DNA of 53,820 bases from Streptomyces gilvus (GCF_022513565.1 NZ_JAKWBE010000042.1:1-53820), one strand, 5' to 3'; positions 10,343 to 18,604 are shown, counted from the first letter of the stretch. Made by a program: numbers and translations. The notes: generated by a model from the letters alone, not told the origin.

Positions 10343-11527
10343 TCACCGCGACCGGGCGGACGCTGTCGCCGGCTCGGGGTTCGGCCAGGTCAGCACCGTG
10401 AGAGCCGCTGCCGTGAGCAGCCCGCCGGCCAGGAAGGCGCCGCGCAGCCCGACGAGCGGCAACAGGCCGCCGCCCAGGAGTGCCCCGGCGGCCACACCCA
10501 CGTTGAAGGCGGCCGAGTTCGCCGCCAGAGCCGTCTCGGTACGGCCGGGGGCGACCCGCAGCACCTGGCTCTGGGTCGCCATGAACACGGGCCCCACGGA
10601 CGCGCCGAGCAGCATGAGCAGCGCGACGGCCGTCACCTGGTCGCTCCCGCCCGCGTACAGGCCCAGCAGGGCGGCCGCCTGCGCCGCCACCGGCACGCTC
10701 AGCGTGGCGCGCGGGAAGCGGTCGAGCAGCGGTCCGGTCAGGGTGACCCCCGCCAGTCCCGCCACCCCGAAGGCGAACAGCACGGCGCTGACCGCGTCCT
10801 CGCCGAATCCGCTGACCTCGTCCAGGAAGGCCACCACGTACGTCCATCCCGTGAACGTCCCGGTCACCGACAGCGCGGTCGTGGCGAGGACGACGAGGAA
10901 CCGGCGCCGGTCCGGCGCGGCGCCGTACGCGGCGTGGCTCTCGTGCGGACGCGATGTCGGCAGCAGAGCGGCGACGACCAGGAGCGAGACCAGCGCCAGC
11001 GCCCCGAGCACCGCGAACGGCGTCCGCCAACCCCCGTGTCCGCCCAGCCAGGTCCCGGCCGGAACCCCGAGCACCGTGGCCAGCGAACCGCCCACGGACA
11101 ATAACCCGATGACGCGCCCGCGCCGTTCGGGCGGAAACAGGCCGACCGCCACGGGGCCCATCACCGCCCAGAACAGCGCCTGCGCCAGCGCGGTCGCGAC
11201 GCGCGCCACCAGCAGCAGCCCGTACGACGCCTTGGTGAGCGTCGAGGCCCAGCAGCCCACCGCCAGCACGCCCAGCAGCCCGGCGAGCAGATACCGGCGG
11301 GGGACGGACCGGGTGACATGGGCGACCGGCAGCGAGACCACGGCCACGGTCAGGCCGTACCCGGTCACCAGCGCGCCCACGGCCGTGAGGGAGACACCCA
11401 GGTCGTCCGCCATCAGGGAGAGCAGGCCCACGGGCAGGTTCTCGGTGGTGTTGAAGGTGAACGCCGCCAGCATCAGCGCCGCGACGACGGCGGCCCTGCG
11501 CCAGTGGGCCGGAGGCGGGGTACCCAT
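10343..11527 (-). CDS. MFS efflux transporter (DHA1-like)
   Basis: A 394-residue transporter with about twelve hydrophobic helices. Start ATG 11527 with GGAGA 8 nt upstream; the longer frame to 11569 lacks a ribosome-binding site. The first helix carries AAFTFNTTENLPVGLLSLMA, and the loop after helix 2 is HVTRSVPRRYLL. The helix 4-5 motif WAVMGPVAVGLFPPERRGR is typical of arabinose-efflux/chloramphenicol-type MFS proteins. The central loop (about 190-205) is short. It is divergent from the DUF5937/ArsR-type regulator at 11659, the usual arrangement for a regulated exporter. The substrate is unknown. Confidence 0.88.
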   Translation of the reverse strand: MGTPPPAHWRRAAVVAALMLAAFTFNTTENLPVGLLSLMADDLGVSLTAVGALVTGYGLTVAVVSLPVAHVTRSVPRRYLLAGLLGVLAVGCWASTLTKASYGLLLVARVATALAQALFWAVMGPVAVGLFPPERRGRVIGLLSVGGSLATVLGVPAGTWLGGHGGWRTPFAVLGALALVSLLVVAALLPTSRPHESHAAYGAAPDRRRFLVVLATTALSVTGTFTGWTYVVAFLDEVSGFGEDAVSAVLFAFGVAGLAGVTLTGPLLDRFPRATLSVPVAAQAAALLGLYAGGSDQVTAVALLMLLGASVGPVFMATQSQVLRVAPGRTETALAANSAAFNVGVAAGALLGGGLLPLVGLRGAFLAGGLLTAAALTVLTWPNPEPATASARSR

Positions 11528-11615
11528 CCGAAGGTCTCCGTGGTGGTGTCGGTGTCGGGGGACGGCCAAGTGCGGCCGGGCGCAAGGGTGCTGGGTCCAG
11601 GCGACGGCTTCTACT

Positions 11616-11635
11616 GTTTCGTTCGGGATCGAATC
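11616..11635. promoter_or_regulatory. Imperfect palindrome between MFS and its regulator
   Basis: A 20-bp imperfect palindrome in which 7 of 10 positions per half-site are symmetric; the core is TTCG (11618-11621) and CGAA (11630-11633). It lies 24 bp before the regulator's ATG and about 90 bp before the MFS start, and is a plausible shared operator. Confidence 0.45.
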
Positions 11636-11658
11636 GCCGACCGCCGACGGAGGCCGCT

Positions 11659-12648
11659 ATGCCGTTGACCCTGCATCTGGGCACCGAGGACCTGACGCGC
11701 TGCCGGTTCGCCATCTCGCCGCTGTGCCAGACCCACGAGGCGCTGCGCATGCTGCGCCGCCCGGCCCGGCACGGCTACCACCACACCTGGCTGCGCCGGA
11801 TGCGCCGCACCCTGGCCGGCCTCGACCTGTCGCCCCTGTGGCTGTTCATCCCGCGCGCCGGCGGCTACACCCCCGACTTCCTCGGCCCGCCCCCGCAGGA
11901 ACCCTGCCCCTCCATCGAGGACGAACTGGCCCGGATGCGCGCCACCGACCCCGCCCTTGCCCGCGCCGAGATCGCCCGCTCACTCGCCTGTACGCCCGGT
12001 CTGGCCGAGTCGCCGCAGGGCCGCGCCGCCCTCGACGATCCGGCCGCGACCGTCCGCCGGCTGGCCGACCTCACCGAACTGGCCTGGCACGCCCTGCTCG
12101 CCCCCGACTGGCCGCGCCACCGTGCCGTCCTCGCCGCCGACATCGCCGACCGCTCCCGCCGGGCGGCCGAGGGCGGCCTCGACGCCCTCCTCACCGACCT
12201 TCACCCCTGCATCGACTGGGCCGGTCACACCCTCACCCTGCGCATGTACGGCGACCTGGCCGAGGCGCAGCAGGCCGACGGACGCGGCATCCTGCTCATG
12301 CCGAGCGTCTTCGTCTGGCCGGACGTGGTCAGCGGCTTCGCCCGCCCGTGGCAGCCGACGGTGATCTACCCCGCCGTGGGCATGGGGCGCTTCCACGCCG
12401 CGCCGGCACCACGCCCGCCCGCGGCCCTGGCCCGCCTCCTGGGCCGCCAACGCGCCGCGCTGCTCACCGACTTGACCCTCCCCGCCGCCACGACGGAACT
12501 CGCCGAACGGCACGGTCTGGCACCGTCCACGGTGTCGGCCCACCTGACGTCCCTGCGGCAGGCGGGGCTGCTCGACGCACGGCGCGAGGGCCACTACGTG
12601 CGCTACGAGCGGACGGCGCTGGGAGACGCGCTGGTCACCGGCGGGTAG
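11659..12648 (+). CDS. DUF5937/ArsR-type winged-helix regulator
   Basis: A 329-residue protein starting at ATG 11659. The long N-terminal part (about 1-250: CRFAISPLCQTHEALRMLRR, GGYTPDFLGPP, VFVWPDVVSGF) is the DUF5937 region characteristic of actinobacterial ArsR-like regulators. The C-terminal 75 residues form the DNA-binding wing: AATTELAERHGLAPSTVSAH as helix-turn-helix and ARREGHYVRYERTALGDAL as wing. No Cys cluster for metal sensing is visible, so it probably senses an organic ligand. It is divergent from the MFS pump, which it most likely represses through the palindrome at 11616-11635. Confidence 0.85.
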   Translation: MPLTLHLGTEDLTRCRFAISPLCQTHEALRMLRRPARHGYHHTWLRRMRRTLAGLDLSPLWLFIPRAGGYTPDFLGPPPQEPCPSIEDELARMRATDPALARAEIARSLACTPGLAESPQGRAALDDPAATVRRLADLTELAWHALLAPDWPRHRAVLAADIADRSRRAAEGGLDALLTDLHPCIDWAGHTLTLRMYGDLAEAQQADGRGILLMPSVFVWPDVVSGFARPWQPTVIYPAVGMGRFHAAPAPRPPAALARLLGRQRAALLTDLTLPAATTELAERHGLAPSTVSAHLTSLRQAGLLDARREGHYVRYERTALGDALVTGG

Positions 12649-12704
12649 GGCGTTGTGGTGGCCGCTTGTCGATCGGGCCTGTTCAGGTCGGGGCGAGGCT
12701 GCCG

Positions 12705-14279
12705 TCACTCCTCGGCGGGTACCACCCGCGTCACCCTGCCCTGGGGATCGGCTGCCACGTAGCAGGTGCCGTAGTCGTCGCTGAGGTAGACGGCCATGCC
12801 GGCGGGGGAGTTGGTGAAGCGGTTCGGTGACTGCAGGAGCAGATACTGACTTGTCGGTTTGTCGACATGGCACTTCTTCTCGGCGAGCGCGAGCAGTGAG
12901 GGCACCGCGTCCCAGTTGAAGCCCTTGAGACTGACGGGCTTCTCGGCCCCCAGGGAGCCGCTGATGATGCCCTTCTTCACTCCCTCGCCGGGGCGGTAGG
13001 TGTAGGTGTCGTAGTGGCTCTGGCTCCCGGGGACCATCATCCGCATGGACACGTACTCGGGATAGACGTTCAGAGAGCCGAAGCTGTCCCTCCCGGTCTT
13101 GTCCTCGACCGCCTTGATCGCGGTGCGGATTCCGGTGGGCGTCAGCATGCCGTTGGCCAGCGTCGACGTCGCGCTGGGTGCGGGTGACCCGAGGGAGGCG
13201 GAGGCCGAGGTCGTGGGCGTGGAGTGGGGAGCGGGGCTGGAGGACGCCGACGCCTTCTTGCCGTCCCCGCCGGACAGGGCCACCCAGGTCACCGTCCCGA
13301 CGAGCAACGTGCCCGCCGCGACCGAGGCGAGCACGGCACCGCGCCGTCGACGCGGGCCGGGCACGACCGTGCTGGACTGCGGCGGTAGCGGCGGTTGCGG
13401 TGGCGCGAGGGGATAGGAGGTCGTGGCCGGTCGGGCGACGTCCGTGGCCGCCACGGCCAGCAGCCCGTCCACGGCCTCCGCGCCCGGCCGCGCGCCGGGA
13501 TCCCGCACCAGCAGGCGTTCCAGTACGGGCGTGAGCGCCCCGGCCTGTCGGGGTGGCGGCACGTCTTCGTGGAGTACGGCGGCCAGCGTGGCCAGGGTCG
13601 TTCCGCGCTGCAGCGGATGGTGCCCCTCGACGGCCACGTACAGCATCATCGCCAGGGACCACAGGTCCGAGGCGGGTCCGCCGTCGCCGCCGGAGATGCG
13701 CTCGGGAGCCATGTAGTCCGGGGTGCCGATGATCGAACCGGTGGCGGTCAGGGCGGTGGACTCACGGATCGCGGCGATGCCGAAGTCGGTGAGCACGGGC
13801 CTGCCGTCGGTGCGCAGCAGGACGTTGGCGGGCTTCACGTCGCGGTGCTGGACGCCGACCGCGTGGGCCGCGCGCAGCGCGTCCAGCACACCCCGGCCGA
13901 TGCGGGCGGCCTCGGCGGGTGCCATGGGGCCACGTGCCAGCCGGTCGGCGAGGGAGCCGCCGTCGACCAGCTCCATGACGATCCAGGGACAGGTGCCCTC
14001 GCCGCCGTCGACGATGTGATGGATCGTCACGACGTTCGGATGCTGCACCCGGGCCAGCGCCCGGGCCTCGCGCAGCACCCGTGCGCGCAGCATCCGCGCG
14101 GCGTCCGGGTCGTACTCGGCGAGGTCCGGGTCGGCGGGCCGGACCTCCTTGACAGCCACGCTCCGCTGCAGCAGCAGGTCGTGGGCGCGCCAGACCGTGC
14201 CCATGCCCCCGCCGCCGAGTCTGCTCTCCAGCTCGAAGCGCCCGTCGACGACCCGTCTGGCGCTCACCCCGTCGCTCAT
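12705..14279 (-). CDS. Membrane Ser/Thr protein kinase (PknB-type)
   Basis: A 524-residue kinase. The domain runs from about 14 to 275: P-loop LGGGGMGTVW, catalytic Lys44 in VAVKEV, HRDVKPANVLL with Asp147, DFGIAAI, and GTPDYMAPE of the activation segment. A Pro-rich juxtamembrane stretch and a basic RRRRG precede one transmembrane helix (about 312-333), followed by a Ser/Thr/Pro-rich linker and an extracytoplasmic domain of about 120 residues. That domain has two cysteines (KKCHVD, YGTCYVA), has no PASTA repeats and is otherwise unrecognised. Start: ATG 14279; an in-frame ATG 48 nt upstream is possible, and neither has a strong ribosome-binding site. It converges on the DUF5937 gene. Confidence 0.92.
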   Translation of the reverse strand: MSDGVSARRVVDGRFELESRLGGGGMGTVWRAHDLLLQRSVAVKEVRPADPDLAEYDPDAARMLRARVLREARALARVQHPNVVTIHHIVDGGEGTCPWIVMELVDGGSLADRLARGPMAPAEAARIGRGVLDALRAAHAVGVQHRDVKPANVLLRTDGRPVLTDFGIAAIRESTALTATGSIIGTPDYMAPERISGGDGGPASDLWSLAMMLYVAVEGHHPLQRGTTLATLAAVLHEDVPPPRQAGALTPVLERLLVRDPGARPGAEAVDGLLAVAATDVARPATTSYPLAPPQPPLPPQSSTVVPGPRRRRGAVLASVAAGTLLVGTVTWVALSGGDGKKASASSSPAPHSTPTTSASASLGSPAPSATSTLANGMLTPTGIRTAIKAVEDKTGRDSFGSLNVYPEYVSMRMMVPGSQSHYDTYTYRPGEGVKKGIISGSLGAEKPVSLKGFNWDAVPSLLALAEKKCHVDKPTSQYLLLQSPNRFTNSPAGMAVYLSDDYGTCYVAADPQGRVTRVVPAEE

Positions 14280-14352
14280 GGCCCCGGAGCTTAGAGGACC
14301 CACCCGTACGGCCCCGGGGGTGGTCATGGCGCGCACACGGAAAAAGGGTGAG

Positions 14353-14378
14353 GTGTCAACCACGTCTACACTTTCCGC
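14353..14378 (+). promoter_or_regulatory. Promoter/operator of a leaderless MarR gene
   Basis: The imperfect palindrome GTGTCAACCACGTCTACAC (14353-14371; symmetric pattern GTGT-NN-AC-N3-GT-NN-ACAC) overlaps the -10-like TACACT (14367-14372). The ATG of the MarR gene begins 7 nt after that hexamer with no Shine-Dalgarno sequence, so transcription probably starts at or next to the start codon. Confidence 0.5.
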
Positions 14379-14849
14379 ATGGAAGAGACGGTGCGCTGGC
14401 TGACGTCGGAGGAGCAGCACGCGTGGCGGAGCTTCGTCCGCCTGCACGACAGGCTGTTGGGCCGGCTGTCACGCCGGTTGCAGGCGGAGTCCCATGTGTC
14501 GTCCGCGGACTTCGCGGTGCTGGTCGAGCTGTCGGAGGCACCGGACGGGCGGCGGCGGATCCTGGAACTCGCCCGTGTACTGGAGTGGGAGAAGAGCCGG
14601 ATGTCCCACCACATCGCCCGCATGGTCAAGCGCGGGCTGGTCGTGCGGGACGAGTGCCCCGAGGACGGACGCGGGGCGTTCGTGGTGATCACGGACGCCG
14701 GGCGCGAGATGATCGAGGCCGCCGCCCCGCGCCATGTGGGGGCGGTGCGCGAGCTGTTCCTCGACCATGTCACGCCGGCCGAACTGCGCACGCTGGCCCG
14801 GATCTCCGAACGCGTCGTGGAGAAGCTCGACGGCGAGGAAGCGCCCTGA
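14379..14849 (+). CDS. MarR-family transcriptional regulator
   Basis: 156 residues, ATG 14379, probably leaderless. The fold is clear: N-terminal dimer helix (WRSFVRLHDRLLGRLSRRL), then FAVLVELSEAPDGRRRI, the recognition helix region EWEKSRMSHHIARMVKRGLV, a wing with DECPEDGRGAFVVITDAG, and a C-terminal dimer helix. This subtype (WLTSEEQHAWRSF) is very common in actinomycetes near oxidoreductase genes. The promoter palindrome at 14353-14371 suggests autorepression. Likely further targets are the AhpD-like gene and LLM genes to the right, but this is only inferred from proximity. Confidence 0.9.
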   Translation: MEETVRWLTSEEQHAWRSFVRLHDRLLGRLSRRLQAESHVSSADFAVLVELSEAPDGRRRILELARVLEWEKSRMSHHIARMVKRGLVVRDECPEDGRGAFVVITDAGREMIEAAAPRHVGAVRELFLDHVTPAELRTLARISERVVEKLDGEEAP

Positions 14850-14866
14850 CCGTGGGACGGTGACGC

Positions 14867-15355
14867 CTACCCCTCGTGGGCCGGCGGGACCGGATGCTTG
14901 CTGAGGATCGACACCCGGTTGAACGCGTTGATCGTGACCGCCACCCAGATCACGGCCGAGATCTGGTCCTCGGTGAAGATCCGCCGGGCCCCCTCGTACG
15001 CGGACTCCTGCGCGTCCGCGTCCGTCGGAGCGGTCGTCGCCTCCGCCAGCGCGAGTGCCGCCCGCTCCTGCTCGGTGAAGACCTCGGTGTCCCGCCAGGC
15101 CGCCAGGACACCCAGTCGCCGTGGTGACTCGCCCGCGCGCAGGGCCGCCTTCGTGTGCACGTCCAGGCAGTAGGCGCAGCCGTTCAGCTGGGAGACACGG
15201 AGGTTGATCAGTTCCACGGTGGTGCGGTCGAGCCCGGCGTCGGCCGCTGTCGCGCGCACCGCCTCGGAGGTCTGCACGAGCGCGTGGAAGGCCTTGGGGC
15301 TCTGTTTGTCGATGAATATCCTGCGCGGTGCCGATCCGGTGGTGCGGTCGCTCAC
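14867..15355 (-). CDS. AhpD-like carboxymuconolactone decarboxylase family protein
   Basis: 162 residues; GTG start at 15355 with an excellent GGAGGAGA 6 nt upstream. All-helical AhpD-like fold with the redox pair Cys60-Ala-Tyr-Cys63 in NGCAYCLDVHTKAAL, preceded by VELINLRVSQ and followed by WRDTEVFTEQERAALALAEA. These proteins are peroxidase- or disulfide-reductase-like, and many act as redox partners in peroxide or reactive-electrophile stress. It converges with the MarR gene (17-bp gap) and diverges from the truncated LLM gene. The exact substrate is unknown. Confidence 0.88.
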   Translation of the reverse strand: MSDRTTGSAPRRIFIDKQSPKAFHALVQTSEAVRATAADAGLDRTTVELINLRVSQLNGCAYCLDVHTKAALRAGESPRRLGVLAAWRDTEVFTEQERAALALAEATTAPTDADAQESAYEGARRIFTEDQISAVIWVAVTINAFNRVSILSKHPVPPAHEG

Positions 15356-15466
15356 TTCGGGTCTCCTCCTGGGCCGTCCGTGATGGCCCGCACGTCGGTG
15401 TGTCGTCAGGTGATGGTAGGGCCGACGGCCGGAATAGCCGTGACCGGCCTCGTGTTCCACAGCTTT

Positions 15467-15482
15467 GGTTGATGTATCAACC
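15467..15482. promoter_or_regulatory. 16-bp palindrome GGTTGAT-GT-ATCAACC over a start codon
   Basis: Perfect 7-bp arms with a 2-nt centre. It overlaps the first ATG (15472) of the LLM remnant, so it is a likely operator retained from the ancestral gene; it fits MarR-type TTGAN-NTCAA sites. Confidence 0.55.
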
Positions 15483-15810
15483 TCATGCGGGCGGGGGGAT
15501 GTCCATGGAGGAGTACATGGAGCAGACAACGCTGACGGTCGGCACCCCCGAGCAGGTCATCGAGAAGACGCTCACCTTCCGCGAGTACGCCGGCGACTAC
15601 CAGCGCCAGCTGTTCGTCGTGGACGGCGGCGGCATACCGCTGAAGACCGCGCTGGAACAGATCGACATGCTCGGCGAGGAGGTCGTACCGGTGCTGCGCG
15701 AGGAGTTCGCCAGGAACCGGCCGGCCGGCGTGCCCGAGGCGCCCACCCACGCGTCCCTGCTCGCCGCTCGTGACGCCGAGCGCGCCCGGGCCGGCGGACC
15801 GGTGCCGTGA
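15472..15810 (+). pseudogene. LLM flavin-dependent oxidoreductase, C-terminal remnant
   Basis: The 112-residue frame encodes only the last third of a luciferase-like monooxygenase: MEQTTLTVGTPEQVIEKTLT, GDYQRQLFVVDGGGIPLKT and EQIDMLGEEVVPVLREEFA. These match the C-terminal part of intact LLM proteins that are usually about 340-370 residues long. The first ten or so residues (MYQPHAGGG) are unlike any LLM N-terminus. The TIM-barrel core with the flavin site is missing, consistent with a large internal deletion that fused the 5' regulatory region to the 3' end. It could still be translated (ATG 15472 or 15499) but cannot bind flavin as an LLM. It lies 41 bp upstream of the TPR gene. Confidence 0.8.
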
Positions 15811-15851
15811 GCCGGCCCCGCCGCGGACTGCAGGAAGGACGGGAAGGAACG

Positions 15852-16286
15852 ATGACGGACAACAACTTCAACGGATACCTCGCCGGCGACGGCGTGGCAC
15901 CCGACCGGTGGGCCAGCGCCCTGCACCTGTTCGACAACGGCGCCGGCGTGCCGCACGAGGAGACCACCACGGAGCGCTGGGAGCGGGCACAGCTGCTGTT
16001 CGAGGCCCGGGACTACATCGGCGCCGCGCGGTTGCTCGCGGCCGTGGTCGAGGAGGCCCCGGAACAGACCGGGCCCCGGCTGCTGCTGGCCCGTGCCTAC
16101 TACCACTCGGCCCAACTGCGGCGCGCCGAGGAACAGTTGCGCTTGATCGTCGAGCGCGACCCGGTGGAGCACTACGCCCACCTGATGCTGGGCCGCACCC
16201 TGCAACGCGCGGGACGCCCGGACGAGGCGACGCCGTGGCTGCGGATGGCCGCGGCGTTCGCGGGCGAGTTCCCCGACGACGAGTGA
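15852..16286 (+). CDS. Tetratricopeptide-repeat protein
   Basis: 144 residues; ATG 15852 with AAGGA upstream. After a variable N-terminus (about 1-35) come roughly two and a half TPR motifs: ERAQLLFEARDYIGAARLLA, PRLLLARAYYHSAQLRRAEE and AHLMLGRTLQRAGRPDEATP. It is a small cytoplasmic scaffold with no enzymatic signature. It follows the LLM remnant in the same orientation with a short gap, so it was probably the second gene of an LLM-TPR operon. A strong terminator hairpin follows at 16311. Confidence 0.9.
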   Translation: MTDNNFNGYLAGDGVAPDRWASALHLFDNGAGVPHEETTTERWERAQLLFEARDYIGAARLLAAVVEEAPEQTGPRLLLARAYYHSAQLRRAEEQLRLIVERDPVEHYAHLMLGRTLQRAGRPDEATPWLRMAAAFAGEFPDDE

Positions 16287-16310
16287 GCGCGCGGGACCGA
16301 AACGAGGAAC

Positions 16311-16340
16311 GGGGGTCACCGGGCCGACCCGGTGACCCCC
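16311..16340. terminator. Strong 13-bp terminator hairpin
   Basis: GGGGGTCACCGGG and CCCGGTGACCCCC are perfect complements around the loop CCGA. It lies 24 bp after the TPR stop and can also serve the convergent LLM gene that ends at 16500. Confidence 0.8.
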
Positions 16341-16499
16341 GCTCACGCTGTCCGACCGGACGCGGAACCGGCACCGATGAGCGACCCGCCGGTCGAACTC
16401 GTCGTCCGCGCCTCCACGGCACCGCCCACCGACAGGGCCGAGCCACCGCACTCGCCCACGCCGGAGTGATCCGAGGCTGCACTGTGCGCCGGTGAGGGC

Positions 16500-17522
16500 T
16501 CAGCGCCAGCCGAGTTCCGGGGCGACGTGGGTGAGGATGCTTTCGAGGACGTGCGCGTTGTAGTCGACGCCGAGCTGGTTGGGCACCGTGAGCAGCAGGG
16601 TGTCGGCGGCGGCGATGGCCTCGTCCTCGGCGAGCCGTTTGACGAGTACGTCGGGTTCGGCGGCGTAGGTGCGGCCGAAGACCGCGCGGGTGTCGGCGTC
16701 GATGTACCCCACGTGGTCCTTGGAATCGCGTTCCCGGCCGAAGTAGGCGCGGTCCCGGTCGTCCACGAGCGCGAAAATGCTGCGGCTGACGGAGACCCGG
16801 GGCTCGCGTTCGTGGCCCGCGGCGCGCCAGGCCTCCCGATAGGCCTCGATCTGCTTGCGCTGCTGGACGTGCAGCGGTTCGCCGCTCTCGTCGTCCTTGA
16901 GGGTCGAGCTCTGCAGGTTCATGCCGAGCTTGGCGGCCCACGCGGCGGTCGCGTCGGAACCGGACCCCCACCAGATCCGCTCCCGCAGCCCCTCGGAGTA
17001 CGGCTCGATCCTCAGCAGCCCCGGAGGGTTGCCGAACATCGGGTTCGGGTTCGGTTCCGCGAATCCCTCGCCCTTGAGCACCTCCAGAAGCACCTCGGTG
17101 TGCGCACGGGCCATGTCGGCGTCGGTCTCGCCCTCCGCGGGCCGGTACCCGAAGTGCCGCCAGCCGTCGATGACCTGCTCCGGTGAGCCCCGGCTGATCC
17201 CGAGCTGGAGCCGCCCGCCGGAGATGAGGTCGGCGGCGCCGGCGTCCTCGGCCATGTACATGGGATTCTCGTAGCGCATGTCGATGACACCGGTGCCGAT
17301 CTCGATCCGGCTGGTGCGGGCACCGATGGCGGCGAGCAGCGGGAACGGTGAGCCGTGCTGCCTGGCGAAGTGGTGGACACGGAAATAGGCGCCGTCGGCG
17401 CCCAGCTCCTCGGCGGCGACCGCCAGGTCGATCGCCTGCAGCAGGGAGTCGGCGGCGGACCGCGTCTGCGAATGCGGCGACGGCGTCCAGTGCCCGAAGG
17501 ACAGAAAACCGATCTTCTTCAT
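16500..17522 (-). CDS. LLM class flavin-dependent oxidoreductase
   Basis: A 340-residue luciferase-like monooxygenase starting MKKIGFLSFGHW. A TIM-barrel flavin enzyme: early strand and helix (LAVAAEELGADGAYFRVHHFA), then RIEIGTGVIDMRYENPMYMA, ISGGRLQLGISRGSPEQVI, and WWGSGSDATAAWAAKLGMNL, the typical FMN/F420 phosphate region. Length is normal and there is no signal peptide. It lacks a clear Shine-Dalgarno sequence, and GTTG-GTT-CAAC abuts the ATG. Such enzymes oxidise small organic compounds with a partner reductase or F420H2; which cofactor is used cannot be told. Confidence 0.9.
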   Translation of the reverse strand: MKKIGFLSFGHWTPSPHSQTRSAADSLLQAIDLAVAAEELGADGAYFRVHHFARQHGSPFPLLAAIGARTSRIEIGTGVIDMRYENPMYMAEDAGAADLISGGRLQLGISRGSPEQVIDGWRHFGYRPAEGETDADMARAHTEVLLEVLKGEGFAEPNPNPMFGNPPGLLRIEPYSEGLRERIWWGSGSDATAAWAAKLGMNLQSSTLKDDESGEPLHVQQRKQIEAYREAWRAAGHEREPRVSVSRSIFALVDDRDRAYFGRERDSKDHVGYIDADTRAVFGRTYAAEPDVLVKRLAEDEAIAAADTLLLTVPNQLGVDYNAHVLESILTHVAPELGWR

Positions 17523-17523
17523 G

Positions 17524-17534
17524 GTTGGTTCAAC
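17524..17534. promoter_or_regulatory. Short palindrome GTTG-GTT-CAAC next to LLM start
   Basis: 4-bp arms immediately upstream of the ATG at 17522. It shares the GTTG/CAAC half-sites of the larger palindrome at 15467-15482, so both could be sites for one regulator. Weak on its own. Confidence 0.3.
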
Positions 17535-17593
17535 GTTCTACGATCGAGTTCATTCCGGGGCCGCACCGCATCGAAGCCGGAAGGTGCGTGGCA

Positions 17594-18508
17594 TCAAGCG
17601 GACAGCGCGGGGATCACCTCGGCGGCGATGCGCTCCGCGAGTGGGGCCGGATCGCCGAGCGGGGTGAACAGGACCAGGCCCGCGCCGGCGTCGATCACCT
17701 CGCGGACGCCCGCCACACAGTCGTCCAGGGGCCCGGCGACCGCGGCGGCCTCGATACGGGCGATCCGGCGGCCGTAGATCCGGGCCAGCCCGGCGTTGAC
17801 CCGCTCCCGCGCCCGTTCGGCGTCGTCGTCGATGTCGATGTAGACCCGCTTGGCGACCGGGAAGTCCGTCCTGCCCGCCTTGGCCGCCTCCTCGGTGACG
17901 AACGCGACCTGCTCACGGAACGCGGCCGTGGTGGACGAACCCGCGCCGAAGAACCCGTCCCCCAGCCGCACCGCGCGCCGCAGCGCCGGCTCGCTCGACC
18001 CGCCGAACCACAGCGGCGGATGCGGCTTCTGGAGCGGCTTGGGCTCCATCGCGGCGTCCTCGAGCTGCCAGAACTCGCCGTCGAAGGTGACGCTCGGCCG
18101 TGTCCACAGCGCCTTGACGAGGTCGATGCCCTCGGTGAACCGCGCGAGGTAGCGGGCCTTGTCCATGCCGAACGCGGCGAACGGCCGGTTCGGGCCGCCG
18201 GAGCCGACCCCCACCTCCAGCCGGCCTCCGCTCATCTGGTCGAGGGTCGCCAGCGCCTTCGCGAAGTGGACGGGCTGGTGGAGCGTGCTCACGAAGACGG
18301 TCGTCCCCAGCCGCAGCCGGGTCGTGCACGCGGCGGCGTACGTCATGGCCTCCATCGGCGACAGCACCGCCCCGGCGCCGAGCGGCGAGTCCTGCGCCCA
18401 GACACTGTGGTAGCCGAGGTCCTCGGCCCGTGCGAGGTACTCGCGGAAGGCTCCCGGATCGAACTCGCCGTCCAGGTAGAACTGGGGGATGGAGATGGCG
18501 AAGCGCAT
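17594..18508 (-). CDS. LLM class oxidoreductase (probably F420-dependent type)
   Basis: 304 residues; ATG 18508 after TTGGAGG. Luciferase-like TIM barrel: MRFAISIPQFY, LARAEDLGYHSVWAQDSPLG, RLRLGTTVFVSTLHQPVHFA, SGGRLEVGVGSGGPNRPFAA and PPLWFGGSSEPALRRAVRLG. The short length and the PQ at the N-terminus resemble actinobacterial F420-dependent LLM enzymes rather than bacterial luciferases, but the cofactor is inferred. It is in the same orientation as the LLM at 16500, separated by 71 bp. A very strong hairpin lies upstream and insulates it from the phosphoesterase operon. Confidence 0.88.
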   Translation of the reverse strand: MRFAISIPQFYLDGEFDPGAFREYLARAEDLGYHSVWAQDSPLGAGAVLSPMEAMTYAAACTTRLRLGTTVFVSTLHQPVHFAKALATLDQMSGGRLEVGVGSGGPNRPFAAFGMDKARYLARFTEGIDLVKALWTRPSVTFDGEFWQLEDAAMEPKPLQKPHPPLWFGGSSEPALRRAVRLGDGFFGAGSSTTAAFREQVAFVTEEAAKAGRTDFPVAKRVYIDIDDDAERARERVNAGLARIYGRRIARIEAAAVAGPLDDCVAGVREVIDAGAGLVLFTPLGDPAPLAERIAAEVIPALSA

Positions 18509-18543
18509 GCCTCCAACGTAGCGGTGAACACTGCCGCACGCAG

Positions 18544-18583
18544 AGGGCCCTCCGGCCGGCGCTGACGCCGGCCGGAGGGCCCT
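18544..18583. terminator. Perfect 18-bp terminator hairpin
   Basis: Arms AGGGCCCTCCGGCCGGCG and its exact complement around CTGA. It lies 21 bp downstream of the phosphoesterase stop (minus strand) and terminates the three-gene ABC/phosphoesterase operon. Confidence 0.85.
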
Positions 18584-18604
18584 GTCGGGATGAGCTCGGC
18601 CCGG

